Assembly: GCA_964499285.1 (NCBI GenBank)
Contig: CAZCLA010000004.1
Location: 74,364-138,363 of the forward strand
Length of the DNA stretch: 64,000 bases
Direction of reading: 5' to 3'
Origin: JAGFIY01 sp964499285
GTDB taxonomy: Bacteria > Bacteroidota > Ignavibacteria > Ignavibacteriales > Melioribacteraceae
The notes beneath the pieces were generated by a model that was not told where the DNA came from, ran no database searches, and saw only the letters and a list, made by a program, of their open reading frames with translations. The position numbers were made by a program, and so were the translations under genes. Shown piece after piece: positions 43,341 to 51,829 of the stretch (positions are counted from its first letter, which is position 1; each line of letters starts with the position of its first letter).

Positions 43341-44711
43341 ATGAAAAAGATGTTGATAATGATTGCATTAGTATTTTTCGCTTTCAAAGCAGAAGCAAAG
43401 AACAACGCATACATTGATTTTGATATTTTTTATTCCGAGTTGTCGCCCTATGGCGAATGGGTAACTGTTGGTGCAGCCACTGCTTGGCGACCAGTTCGTA
43501 TTGAAGTCGGCTGGAATCCTTACAGCGTAGGAAGATGGGTTTGGACGGATTACGGTTGGTATTGGGATTCATACGAGCCTTTCGGCTGGGCAACCTATCA
43601 TTATGGAAGATGGACTTATGATAATTACTACGGCTGGATATGGGTCCCGGATTATACTTGGGGACCTTCATGGGTAGAATGGAGATACAACGATTATTAT
43701 ATCGGTTGGGCTCCTCTTCCGCCGATTGCGACTTTTAGTGTAAGTGTTGGAATTCATTTCGGTTCTAGTTGGCACTCACCATATCATCATTGGCACTTTG
43801 TCAGTTATAATTACTTTTGCCATGACAACGTAAACTATTATATGGAAGCGCCGGTTTACAATCAAAAAATATTCAGCCAGACAAAGTACCGAACAAACTA
43901 CTATTCTCAAGGTGATAGAATCGTCAATGGAGGCGTTGACAGAAATTTGGTTGAACGACGAAGTAATCAAAAAATTGAGAGAAGAGATTTAGTGGTAACT
44001 CGTGACAGTAAATCTTTTTCATCAAGAAGTAGAGACAATCAAAGAGAAGTTGTTGCATATCGTCCCGATATTAAGGATGCATCAAGAAATAGTTCTAGAA
44101 TTACTTCAGACACAAGGTCGGTTGAGAACAGAAGAATCGATACAAAAGCAGGCGAGAACTCAAGAAAAAGAAATGTTGAATCCAGGAATGTCAGTAGAGA
44201 TTATAACAGCATAAACTCAAACAGCCGTAAAATTGAGAACAGAACAAATAGTAATGAATCTAGAACTGTGGAGAGTAGAAGCAGCAATTTATTCGATCAG
44301 TTAAAAAAATCAAAAGCTGAAGCAGAAAGAAACAGAACCATTACAAACAGAAATAATACCACTGATTCTAGAACAATTACAAGAGAGAAGAAATCTTCGG
44401 GTACAAGAACTTATAATTCAATTCCCGAATCGAAGAAGAGCAGTAGTTCAAACTCGCGATCTTATGTGCCTCAATCCAAACCCCGTTCAAATTCTTCGGA
44501 GGTAAACCGATCGAACACTAGAAATTATTCTTCTCCTTCATCTTCATCAAACCGGAGTAAATCTTACGACAGTAAAAGTACTTCCCGAAGTAAGCCTGCT
44601 GTAAAGAGTAGTTCAAGGTCAAGTAGTTCGAAAAGTTACGGAACGAAAAGTAGTTCATCATCTAGATCAAAATCAACTAAGAGCAGCGGTAATTCAAGAA
44701 CAAGAAAGTGA
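43341..44711 (+). CDS. DUF6600-like secreted protein with Ser/Arg-rich tail
   Basis: This 456-aa exported protein has an 18-residue signal peptide. Residues 25-130 are extremely rich in Trp, Tyr and Gly (SPYGEWVTV, GWNPYSVGRWVW, GWATYHYGRWTYD, GWIWVPDYTWGPSWVEWR), the pattern of DUF6600/YXWGXW-type domains. Residues from about 200 on are low-complexity, dominated by Ser, Arg, Asn and Lys, strongly basic and probably disordered, perhaps binding anionic surface polymers. AAAGGAGG lies just before the ATG. A candidate sigma54 promoter precedes it and a bidirectional terminator follows. The function is unknown. Confidence 0.85.
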   Translation: MKKMLIMIALVFFAFKAEAKNNAYIDFDIFYSELSPYGEWVTVGAATAWRPVRIEVGWNPYSVGRWVWTDYGWYWDSYEPFGWATYHYGRWTYDNYYGWIWVPDYTWGPSWVEWRYNDYYIGWAPLPPIATFSVSVGIHFGSSWHSPYHHWHFVSYNYFCHDNVNYYMEAPVYNQKIFSQTKYRTNYYSQGDRIVNGGVDRNLVERRSNQKIERRDLVVTRDSKSFSSRSRDNQREVVAYRPDIKDASRNSSRITSDTRSVENRRIDTKAGENSRKRNVESRNVSRDYNSINSNSRKIENRTNSNESRTVESRSSNLFDQLKKSKAEAERNRTITNRNNTTDSRTITREKKSSGTRTYNSIPESKKSSSSNSRSYVPQSKPRSNSSEVNRSNTRNYSSPSSSSNRSKSYDSKSTSRSKPAVKSSSRSSSSKSYGTKSSSSSRSKSTKSSGNSRTRK

Positions 44712-44743
44712 TAGTTGATAGGAAATAATGTTCGTTTTAAACA

Positions 44744-44775
44744 AAAAAAGTCCGGTAATTTACCGGACTTTTTTA
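44744..44775. terminator. Bidirectional terminator between the DUF6600-like gene and rpmB
   Basis: AGTCCGGTA (44749-44757) pairs with TACCGGACT (44761-44769), with an A run on the left and a T run on the right. It serves the plus-strand gene and the convergent rpmB gene. Confidence 0.92.
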
Positions 44776-44794
44776 ATCAATCATTCTAATGAAA

Positions 44795-45034
44795 TTATCT
44801 AACTTTGATTTGTTTTTCTCTTATCAACTTTGCTAGATCTGAGGTTCCATTTTTAGAAATTGTTTTCAAAGCACTTGCAGATAATTTGATAGTCACAAAT
44901 CTGTTCAATTCTTTTACCCATATTCTCTTTTTCTGAAGATTGGGCAAAAATCTACGCTTTGTCTTGTTGTGAGCGTGAGAAATATTATTTCCTGTCTTTG
45001 GACCCACACCTGTATATTGACATTTTCTCGACAT
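44795..45034 (-). CDS. rpmB: 50S ribosomal protein L28
   Basis: This 79-aa ribosomal protein begins MSRKCQYTGVGPKTGNNISHAHNKT, the usual L28 start, and ends TSDLAKLIREKQIKVR. The ATG at 45034 is preceded by GGAG 7 bases upstream. The open frame reaches a TTG at 45046, which lies in that ribosome site. It has a single Cys near the N-terminus and not the paired Cys set of zinc-binding L28 forms. It is a stand-alone gene with a shared terminator. Confidence 0.97.
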   Translation of the reverse strand: MSRKCQYTGVGPKTGNNISHAHNKTKRRFLPNLQKKRIWVKELNRFVTIKLSASALKTISKNGTSDLAKLIREKQIKVR

Positions 45035-45113
45035 TATTATCTCCAATAATTCACTTTTTTCAAAGAATTCAAATATAATAACAGATTTTGAAAAATAAAA
45101 GAAAATAATTTTT

Positions 45114-45620
45114 CTATGCTTGAGGCACAGAACCTCTTCTGCCTAATTCACGGTCGAGCATAAACAAACCGCTTTTTGATTCCCCAACAAGTTTGAAGTT
45201 TTCTACAATTTCTGCAGCCGTTGCTTCCTCCTCAACTTGTTCATCAACAAACCAATGCAGGAATGTGCTAGTAGCATGGTCTTTTTCAATAACGGCTAAG
45301 TCCAGAAGTTCATTTATGCTTTTGGTAATGAATTTTTCGTGATCTAACGCTGCCTCGAATGCGGATTGGGGTGATTCCCACTTTTCTTGAGGTTTTTCAA
45401 GTTTTTCGAGTTTTACTCTTGCACCCACACGAATAATGAAATCATAGAACTTCATTGCGTGAACATGTTCTTCATCGGATTGAAGTTTCATCCAGCGAGC
45501 CATACCGGTAAGATTTTCTTCCTCAAAGTATGCTGCCATCGCCAAATATAAATATGAAGAAAAAAGTTCTTTATTTAATTGCAAATTTAGAGCATCCTGC
45601 ATTTTTTTAGATATCATCAT
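45114..45620 (-). CDS. Ferritin (non-heme, Ftn type)
   Basis: This 168-aa bacterial ferritin subunit stores iron. The four-helix core has the ferroxidase ligands in QLNKELFSSYLYLAMAAYFE, SDEEHVHAMKFYDF and FVDEQVEEEATA. The frame is open to 45683, but GAGG lies 5 bases before the ATG at 45620 (and 8 before the next ATG at 45617), and families start at MISKKMQDALN, so one of these two is used. It stands near, but not in, the Dps and SOD gene groups, adding to the iron/oxygen defence content of the window. Confidence 0.95.
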   Translation of the reverse strand: MMISKKMQDALNLQLNKELFSSYLYLAMAAYFEEENLTGMARWMKLQSDEEHVHAMKFYDFIIRVGARVKLEKLEKPQEKWESPQSAFEAALDHEKFITKSINELLDLAVIEKDHATSTFLHWFVDEQVEEEATAAEIVENFKLVGESKSGLFMLDRELGRRGSVPQA

Positions 45621-45709
45621 TTTAACCTCGTTTTGTTTGTTTATTTTTCGTTTTAAGTTATCTAATTGCTTATATTTTATCAATCGTAATTTATCTAAGA
45701 AACTAAAAT

Positions 45710-47185
45710 ATGCGATTTTGCAAAATAATACCAGTTATCCTTATTTTTGGTTCCATAATTTTTGCACAATCTGAAACTATTCACGAGAAGGACTTCCTTA
45801 CTTATTTTAAAATTCGGAATAAATTTCAAGCTTCCTCATACGAAAATGTGTTAATAAGGCCATTAGTTCAAAAAGAGAAAAACCTTACTCACTCGATTTT
45901 TGGATTTTTACCGGATTGGGAATTCGTACAATCACCGCTACTTAGATATGATTTGTTAACGCACGTTGGAATATTTCCTTTTGAGACAGATTCGCTTGGA
46001 AATGTTAGTATTCCGATGAACTGGCCGTGGACTAATTTTATTAATGAAGCTCATGAAGAAGGCATTAAGATCTTGATGACCATCGTAAATTTTAATCCGG
46101 ATCATATACGGTCAATTATTACGAATGAAGAAATTAAATTCAATTTAATAAATAACATTCTTTCGATTATTACGGTTTTTAATCTAGATGGAATAATTGT
46201 GGATTTTGAAGGGCTGTATGATGAAGATGAAGGGGAGCCGATAGTGAATTTTATTGAAGACCTCTCAATTAGCATAAATTCGATTAATGAAAATTTGGAA
46301 GTGGCAATTGCAACTCCGGCAATTAATTGGAACAACGACTGGAACTTTTCTGCATTGGCACAATACTGCGATTTTCTTTTTGTGATGGAATATGATTATT
46401 ACGGAAGTTGGAGTGAAGTGACCGGACCGGTCGCCCCTCTTGAAGGAAATTTGTGGAATATCAACATCACAACTTCTTTACTTGATGACTATCAAGAAGT
46501 TTTATTTTCAGAGCCCCAAAAACTTATTATGGGGTTTCCTTATTACGGAGCACACTTTATAAGCGATGGGAACTACCCGGGAGCAAGCGTCATCCAGTTT
46601 GTTGATAATCCAAGGTATGAAGAAATTATAGACATATCGGGTGCAGAATATCTTTGGTCGGATGAATTCAGAAACTCATGGTTAAGATGGAACGATATTG
46701 ATTGGAATCAAATTTGGTTTGACGATTCACTGAGTTTATCACTAAAATATGATTTTGCGATTGAAAATGATGTAAGAGGAATTGGTATTTGGGCACTTGG
46801 CTATGAAGGGGTATATCCGGAGCTATGGGATTTGATTGAGGATGAATTTTTTGATAATGCAAATGGAAATCTTGATGAAGATTTGGTGCAAACCGAATTT
46901 AAGTTGATGCAAAACTACCCAAATCCGTTTAACCCAAGAACAAAGATAAAATTTTCAATTCCAAATTTAGAGACAGAATATAATGTGTCTTTACGAATTT
47001 ACGATATTCTCGGTAGGGAAATTAATACTATGTTTGATAAAAAGATGAAAACTGGTTCTTATGAAGTTGAATTTCACGCCGAGGATTTGACGAGCGGGAT
47101 ATATTTTTATCGCATTGATATATATTCAGACGGACTTACCTTTGGGAAAATTTCAGAGACCAAAAAGATGGTTTTATTAAAATAA
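45710..47185 (+). CDS. GH18-family secreted protein with T9SS sorting domain
   Basis: This 491-aa exported protein (signal peptide ending FAQ at 20) has a glycoside hydrolase family 18 barrel at about 60-385. The active-site strand reads LDGIIVDFEG with Asp160, Asp165 and the proton-donor Glu167, so chitinase/peptidoglycan-type activity is possible, and it resembles YaaH/SleL-like proteins. Residues about 405-491 form a type A T9SS C-terminal domain (MQNYPNPFNPRTKIKFSI, then SGIYFYRI). This is the clearest evidence that the host uses type IX secretion. Its 3' end overlaps the convergent patatin gene by 9 bases. Confidence 0.93.
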   Translation: MRFCKIIPVILIFGSIIFAQSETIHEKDFLTYFKIRNKFQASSYENVLIRPLVQKEKNLTHSIFGFLPDWEFVQSPLLRYDLLTHVGIFPFETDSLGNVSIPMNWPWTNFINEAHEEGIKILMTIVNFNPDHIRSIITNEEIKFNLINNILSIITVFNLDGIIVDFEGLYDEDEGEPIVNFIEDLSISINSINENLEVAIATPAINWNNDWNFSALAQYCDFLFVMEYDYYGSWSEVTGPVAPLEGNLWNINITTSLLDDYQEVLFSEPQKLIMGFPYYGAHFISDGNYPGASVIQFVDNPRYEEIIDISGAEYLWSDEFRNSWLRWNDIDWNQIWFDDSLSLSLKYDFAIENDVRGIGIWALGYEGVYPELWDLIEDEFFDNANGNLDEDLVQTEFKLMQNYPNPFNPRTKIKFSIPNLETEYNVSLRIYDILGREINTMFDKKMKTGSYEVEFHAEDLTSGIYFYRIDIYSDGLTFGKISETKKMVLLK

Positions 47186-47962
47186 TGTAGGTCTTTCAAA
47201 ATCATTAGTCATTAAACTGACAAGTTCATTCTGTGAAATCATTTTTGAATCCATCAAATTCATCATTACGCATTGTTGATCTGCATTCGCCGCAATTGTA
47301 TTGTCAATTTTTATTTCAGCTGATAAGATCATAATTCCGTGTCTATGTTTAACAAGGTTTAAACTTCCGGTTACNNNNNNNNNNNNNNNNNNNNNNNNNN
47401 NNNNNNNNNNNNNNNNNNNNNNNNNNNNNNNNNNNNNNNNNNNNNNNNNNNNNNNNNNNNNNNNNNNNNNNNNNCTTGCTTTTATTGCTTCTCTTAAACT
47501 TCCTTTAGTAAAGTTTATTTCCTCACCGCTAATTAAGTCCGTAGCTATTGCAGAGAATTTTATTTTTAGACTCTCTATTTTTACATCGGGAATCAAATTA
47601 TACATTTCGTTTGTAGTTTCTTCATCGAAATAAGAAAGATGGTTAAGAGACTTTAAAACTTGGTAACGCTTATCCAGGTAATCAAAAAATTGATCGAAGT
47701 AATTTTTATCAGGCTTTTCACTTTCACTTAATTTATCTATTCCCAGCTCCAAAAACTTAGGATGAATAACGGTTTCATAAATAAATTCTTCAACTTCTTT
47801 TGCGTTGCCGAGATAAGCATACATTCCACCGATAAGCGTACCCATACTGCATCCGATTATAACATCAACTTTGATGTTCTCTTTTTCGAGAACTTTAAGC
47901 ACGCCTATGTGTGCCAATCCCCGTGCACCACCGCCGCCTAAAGCTAAACCGAATTTTGACAT
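47177..47962 (-). CDS. Patatin-like phospholipase (assembly gap inside)
   Basis: This RssA-type patatin-like protein begins MSKFGLALGGGGARGLAHIGVL, with the oxyanion loop GGGGARG (9-15) and nucleophile Ser39 in GCSMG. It runs to SLREAIKA, where families continue with SxxIPGxFxPV and the catalytic Asp in DGG/A. That segment lies in the N gap at 47375-47474, so catalytic competence cannot be confirmed. After the gap the C-terminal sequence ends NDFERPTLF. The frame across the gap depends on its true length. The substrate is unknown, with lysophospholipid or acyl-ester hydrolysis typical. Confidence 0.88.
   Translation of the reverse strand: MSKFGLALGGGGARGLAHIGVLKVLEKENIKVDVIIGCSMGTLIGGMYAYLGNAKEVEEFIYETVIHPKFLELGIDKLSESEKPDKNYFDQFFDYLDKRYQVLKSLNHLSYFDEETTNEMYNLIPDVKIESLKIKFSAIATDLISGEEINFTKGSLREAIKAXXXXXXXXXXXXXXXXXXXXXXXXXXXXXXXXXXVTGSLNLVKHRHGIMILSAEIKIDNTIAANADQQCVMMNLMDSKMISQNELVSLMTNDFERPTLF
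47375..47474. other. Assembly gap (100 N) in the patatin gene
   Basis: The placeholder removes the region expected to carry the catalytic Asp. The flanks do not overlap. Confidence 0.95.
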
Positions 47963-48010
47963 TTTCTCTCCGTAACCTGATTATCGTTTTGTAAAACTGA
48001 AATACTTTTT

Positions 48011-48076
48011 CTTTGCGTCTCGGTGCCTTCGCGGTTAGACAATAATATCAACCGCAAGGACTCAAGGGACGCAAAG
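48011..48076. repeat. Imperfect inverted-repeat element between patatin and cfa
   Basis: CTTTGCGTC...GCGGTT (48011-48036) faces AACCGC...GACGCAAAG (48050-48076), with 15 bp matched at the arm ends, and abuts the cfa stop codon. Such intergenic palindromes recur in Bacteroidota/Chlorobi genomes. It is probably a dispersed repeat that may also act as a 3' end. Confidence 0.6.
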
Positions 48077-48077
48077 G

Positions 48078-49199
48078 CTATCTTATGGAGTTATAACCTC
48101 CCAGCACACCGTTTTTGGATAACACAATTTGCCAAAGTTGGTTTTTATTTCTTGCTCTAAAAGCTCCGGCACTGGAGAGCAAAAAATATTTCCACATTCT
48201 GAAAAATCTTTCACCGTATTTGTCTTTTAGTTTCTGCCAATTATTATCGAAATTTTTGTACCAAGCCATTAATGTTTTGTCATAATAAGCGCCGAAATTA
48301 TGCACATCTTCAAAAATAAATAATTTTTCAACTGCTTTGCCGAGCTGAGCAATTGAAGGAAGCATACCGTTCGGGAAAATATATTTGTGTGTCCAAGCGT
48401 CTGTATTTTTAACTGAGCGCGTTTCACCGATTGTGTGAAGAAGAAACAGCCCGTCATCATCCAAACACCTTGATGCAACCCGGAAATATTCTCTGTAGTT
48501 TTTATAGCCAACGTGCTCAATCATACCAACGGAAACAATTCTGTCAAACTTTTCATTTAGTTCACGGTAATCCTGCAAACGAAATTCAACGGGTAGACCC
48601 TTACACATTTCTTTACCGAGAGCGACTTGCTCTTTTGAAACGGTAATGCCCACTACTTCAACTCCATATTTTTCGGCAGCATATTTCCCAAAAGCACCCC
48701 ATCCGCAGCCGATATCGAGCACTTTCATCCCGGGTTTTAGATAAAGTTTCTTACAGATTAAGTCTAACTTGTTTTCCTGAGCTTCATCCAGTGTTTCGGC
48801 ATCTTTCCAATAAGCGCAGCTGTAATTCATTCTTTTATCGAGCATATTTTTAAACAAATCGTTCCCTAAATCGTAATGTCTTTCACCAATAATAAATGCA
48901 CGTCTTCTTGCCTGCATATTTAGTAAGTAGAAACCGGCAAGTTGAAAAGCAATTTTAAGATTGCGTTTAACTTTGTTTTGTAAATTTACGCGAACGATTC
49001 TAAATATTAACTCATCAATTTTTTCTGCATCCCACCATCCGTCCATATAGGATTCGCCCAAGCCGAGTTCGGCTTGAGTAATAACGCGTTTATAAAAACG
49101 GTTGTTATGAACTTTTATATCCCACGGATTACTTCCGTTAATTTTGATACCGGCAAGGTTAAATAAATCTTCCGCGAGCTTCTTATGATGATCTTTCAT
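48078..49199 (-). CDS. cfa: Cyclopropane-fatty-acyl-phospholipid synthase
   Basis: This 373-aa S-adenosylmethionine-dependent enzyme methylenates unsaturated acyl chains in membrane phospholipids. Motifs are VLDIGCGWGAFGKYAAEKYGV (SAM binding), GITVSKEQ, VSVGMIEHVGYKNYREYF with the active-site Glu-His, and HTIG near residue 250. The N-terminal lipid-contact domain (HKKLAEDLFNLAGI, GESYMDGWWD) is complete and the length is normal for Cfa. It ends at 48078 within the edge of the inverted-repeat element. It stands alone between patatin and PdaD genes, suggesting membrane-lipid remodelling nearby. Confidence 0.95.
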   Translation of the reverse strand: MKDHHKKLAEDLFNLAGIKINGSNPWDIKVHNNRFYKRVITQAELGLGESYMDGWWDAEKIDELIFRIVRVNLQNKVKRNLKIAFQLAGFYLLNMQARRRAFIIGERHYDLGNDLFKNMLDKRMNYSCAYWKDAETLDEAQENKLDLICKKLYLKPGMKVLDIGCGWGAFGKYAAEKYGVEVVGITVSKEQVALGKEMCKGLPVEFRLQDYRELNEKFDRIVSVGMIEHVGYKNYREYFRVASRCLDDDGLFLLHTIGETRSVKNTDAWTHKYIFPNGMLPSIAQLGKAVEKLFIFEDVHNFGAYYDKTLMAWYKNFDNNWQKLKDKYGERFFRMWKYFLLSSAGAFRARNKNQLWQIVLSKNGVLGGYNSIR

Positions 49200-49280
49200 A
49201 AGCTCTCTATTTCATTTCGATTACTTATTTACAATTTATATAAATTATTATGAAAATTTTATAATCACTTGCACAATTTA

Positions 49281-49826
49281 TTATGGTAGTAAAATAGCGG
49301 ACGCCAGTACCGTAGTCCACAGCCCGTGTTTATCTCCTTTTGCAGATTGTGTTACGTTAAAAGTGCGAACAATTTTTCCCGACATTTTAAAAACCTGTTC
49401 TCTTTCATTCCAAGCTGTCTCCGGATCAAACTCAACCCCTAATGTTGTTGCAAGCATCTGTGCCGCGAGGTCTTCTGCATAATCCCCGGCATTTTGTTCT
49501 TTAACTCCATAAGGATGATGCTCGGATAAATAACCGTATTGAGTTTGATCTTTAGGAATTGCTACCCCGATTGATGACGCGATCAATCTGTTTGGTTCAT
49601 TTGTTGAATTTCTTGCCATAACGGCGAAAGTAATTTGTCCGGCACTAATTTCGTTTAATCCTTGCTCTCGGCTAATCCTCTTGCAGCCGGGCGGATAAAT
49701 GCTGCTTACGTTTACAAGATTACATTTTTCAATTCCGGCATTTCTTAAAGCAGCTTCAAAGGAGCTAAGATAATCTTTGTGTCTTCCGACTCCTTTTGTG
49801 AAAAATATTTTTGTTGGGACGTACAA
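49281..49826 (-). CDS. pdaD: Pyruvoyl-dependent arginine decarboxylase
   Basis: This 181-aa enzyme makes agmatine from arginine, using a pyruvoyl group formed by self-cleavage. The cleavage site is seen in NLVNVSSIYPPGC, where Ser42 should become the pyruvoyl residue after cleavage between Ser41 and Ser42. The sequence GVGRHKDYLSSFEAALRNAGI and AVMARNSTNEPN match PdaD. Its role here is polyamine synthesis. The ATG at 49826 is followed by normal family length, with no neighbouring polyamine genes in view. Confidence 0.93.
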   Translation of the reverse strand: MYVPTKIFFTKGVGRHKDYLSSFEAALRNAGIEKCNLVNVSSIYPPGCKRISREQGLNEISAGQITFAVMARNSTNEPNRLIASSIGVAIPKDQTQYGYLSEHHPYGVKEQNAGDYAEDLAAQMLATTLGVEFDPETAWNEREQVFKMSGKIVRTFNVTQSAKGDKHGLWTTVLASAILLP

Positions 49827-50059
49827 GTTTTTTTCTCCTTTAGTTTAATAACTTCAAATAATGCGAGTGCTTTTTAATCCATAATGCCCGTGATTAAAGT
49901 TTTTATCTAAAAAGTTACATTATTGCCGTGGACGGAATACATATCTACCAACTATTGGACTTTAGTCCCATTTTAGTTTGCTAATGGGGCTAAAGCCCGA
50001 GATTGATTTAATTATTTTCCCCGTCCGTTAAAACGGACGGTAATTATTTTTGTTAACTT
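49827..50059. repeat. REP-like palindrome cluster between pdaD and dps
   Basis: In this 233-bp spacer, GGACTTTAGTCC (49957-49968) and GGGCTAAAGCCC (49987-49998) are each palindromic and also pair with each other as one long imperfect stem. CCGTCCGT-TAAA-ACGGACGG (50021-50040) follows, 20 bases before the dps stop. The pattern is like REP/BIME-type intergenic elements mobilised by IS200-like transposases. No such transposase gene lies in the window. Confidence 0.7.
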
Positions 50060-50503
50060 TTAAGCAGCACTTGCTTTAACCATCCAAATTTCTTTTTCGA
50101 GCCAAGCGATGTTATCTTCCGCTAAGGCTACAGTTGTTGAATCATTTAATTCATCAGCAGCCTCAGCCATTTTTTTATACTCTTCTTTCAACTTTTCAAA
50201 ATCAGAGAGAACGCCCTGAAGAACTATTTTGCCGTCAAATTCATTTTTAGGTTCTTCTTTGAATGTTGCTTTATCTAAATAATCTTTTAATGTTGCCAAA
50301 GGTTTACCACTGAGCTGAACTATTCTTTCGGCAACTTCATCATATTGTTCAATGAAATAATCATAATAAGCTTCGGTCATTTCGTGTATAGGTTTGAAAT
50401 GAATTCCCTTAACGTTCCAATGATAGTTATGTAGTTTTACGTTAAGTACAGAAAGATTAGCTAAATTCTGATTCATTAATTTGATTAATTCTTCTTTAGT
50501 CAT
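50060..50503 (-). CDS. dps: Dps-family DNA-binding ferritin-like protein
   Basis: This 147-aa mini-ferritin protects DNA by oxidising and storing iron. The ferroxidase ligands have the canonical Dps spacing: His28 (HNYHWNV), His40 (FKPIHEM), Asp55 and Glu59 (EQYDEVAERI). The N-terminal tail is short, so direct DNA binding may be weak. It lies 1 base after the NifX-type gene stop, at the end of the long co-oriented ORP-like run, and its ATG follows AAGGAG. This couples iron storage to the iron-sulfur/ATPase cluster. Confidence 0.95.
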   Translation of the reverse strand: MTKEELIKLMNQNLANLSVLNVKLHNYHWNVKGIHFKPIHEMTEAYYDYFIEQYDEVAERIVQLSGKPLATLKDYLDKATFKEEPKNEFDGKIVLQGVLSDFEKLKEEYKKMAEAADELNDSTTVALAEDNIAWLEKEIWMVKASAA

Positions 50504-50504
50504 C

Positions 50505-50834
50505 TTAATTCTCCTTTTTTGTTAGATAGTTATTCAATACATCTTTAACTTTTTCGTTTCCGGTATATCCGTCAACAATTTTAATACCCGATCTTTTTAA
50601 AACAGATTCTGCCTTATCACCGACATGACCAGTAAGCACAACTTCTGCTCCTTTGTTAATTATCAACTCGGCTGCTTTAGGGCCAGCGTTGTTCTGCATT
50701 TGTTCACCCAAATTAGAGACTGCCTCAAACTTCATCGTGTCAGAATCGACAATTAAGAAATACTGACACCGACCAAATTTTTCACTTACCAAAGCATCAA
50801 GTGAACCTCCGGTTGATGTTACTGCGATTTTCAT
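50505..50834 (-). CDS. NifX/MTH1175-type dinitrogenase cofactor-like protein (1)
   Basis: This 109-aa protein is of the NifX/NafY (dinitrogenase iron-molybdenum cofactor biosynthesis) fold, as in orange protein ORP of Desulfovibrio. It begins MKIAVTSTGGSLDALVSEKFGRCQYF, with the usual SEKFGRCxYF metal-site motif, then GPKAAELIINKGAEVVLTG and VGDKAESVLKRSGI. Nitrogenase genes are absent, so a cofactor for nitrogenase is not its job here. It follows the [4Fe-4S] MinD-type ATPase with 14 bases between, as in ORP operons, and probably binds a metal cluster (inference). Confidence 0.92.
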   Translation of the reverse strand: MKIAVTSTGGSLDALVSEKFGRCQYFLIVDSDTMKFEAVSNLGEQMQNNAGPKAAELIINKGAEVVLTGHVGDKAESVLKRSGIKIVDGYTGNEKVKDVLNNYLTKKEN

Positions 50835-50848
50835 TTTTTATTCCTTTT

Positions 50849-51715
50849 TTAGTTTTTAGAAAGATCAATAAAGAATTCAACTTTCGACCAAATGTTTTTT
50901 ATATCCTCCGCCGTTCTCGAACTATATTCAACTATTGTTTTGTTTGCTTTTATTGCTTCAATGTATTCTTCATCAAATGGGAGATTGCCAAGTACCGGTA
51001 TATTTTCTTTATCGGCATATGCGGTTATTTGCAGTGTCTGTTTTTCATTCAAATCAAACTTGTTAATCACGATCCCGCATTTGATGGAAAATGTTTTTAG
51101 TAATTCGATGAGGCGCTTTAAATCGTGAATACCGGATTGCGTTGGTTCGGTTACAATAACTACAAAATCGGCGCCGGATAAACTTGCATTAACGGGACAG
51201 CCAATTCCTGGCGGTCCGTCTACAATTACCCATTTTATATTTTTACCAACATTTCCTAGTGCACTTTTCTTAATTTCGCTAACAAGTTTGCCGGAGTTGC
51301 CTTCACCGGGCAGAAGTTTTGCGTAATAGAATTTTGAGTCATCAGTTAAATTGCACTCAAAGTAATTACCGGATTTTGTTTCAGTAAATTCAATTGCATC
51401 GTCGGGACAAATACGATAGCAAAAACCGCAGCCCTCACAGCTTAATGGATCAATCACATAATTGTTTATAGCATCAAATCTGCAAACCGATTCACATAAT
51501 CCGCATTGTGTGCAAAACTCAGGATTTATGTTTGCTTTCTTCCCGCCGAAATATTCAAATTGATTTCTGCTGTGCGGCTTTAATAGCAAATACAAATTTG
51601 CGGCATCAACATCACAGTCTATTGTAATTTTATCCTCCAATAGTTTTGCAAATGCCGAGGAAACTGTTGTCTTTCCCGTTCCGCCTTTTCCGCTGAGTAT
51701 TACTATTTGTTTCAA
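50849..51715 (-). CDS. MinD-type ATPase with two [4Fe-4S] motifs (1)
   Basis: This 288-aa P-loop ATPase has the deviant Walker A motif GKGGTGKTT at 9-17 and an inserted ferredoxin region. Its two clusters are C68-C71-C74-C78 (CTQCGLCESVC) and C93-C96-C99-C103 (CEGCGFCYRIC). It belongs to the MinD/Mrp-related ATPases of ORP clusters (Desulfovibrio DVU2103/DVU2104-like). It is separated by 70 bases from the second such ATPase, with an inverted-repeat element between. It likely couples ATP hydrolysis to cluster or metal-cofactor handling with the NifX-type proteins. Confidence 0.92.
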   Translation of the reverse strand: MKQIVILSGKGGTGKTTVSSAFAKLLEDKITIDCDVDAANLYLLLKPHSRNQFEYFGGKKANINPEFCTQCGLCESVCRFDAINNYVIDPLSCEGCGFCYRICPDDAIEFTETKSGNYFECNLTDDSKFYYAKLLPGEGNSGKLVSEIKKSALGNVGKNIKWVIVDGPPGIGCPVNASLSGADFVVIVTEPTQSGIHDLKRLIELLKTFSIKCGIVINKFDLNEKQTLQITAYADKENIPVLGNLPFDEEYIEAIKANKTIVEYSSRTAEDIKNIWSKVEFFIDLSKN

Positions 51716-51749
51716 AGTATTCTCTTTTATTCCTTCTTAAATCCAAGAG

Positions 51750-51829
51750 AACGCTGATAACACTGATACAACAGATTTTCGCTGATTAAAAATCTGTGTT
51801 AATTAGTTTTTTCTGCGTCATCTGCGTTC
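51750..51829. repeat. Dispersed inverted-repeat element overlapping the 3' end of an ATPase gene
   Basis: ACGCTGATAACACTGAT...ACAGATTTT faces AAAATCTGT...TCATCTGCGTT. The centre, ACAGATTTT-N9-AAAATCTGT (51771-51797), is a perfect palindrome arm. This TGCGTCATCTGCGTT-type sequence is familiar as a dispersed intergenic repeat in many bacteria. Its right part supplies the last 14-15 codons and stop of the ATPase gene on the minus strand. Confidence 0.65.
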
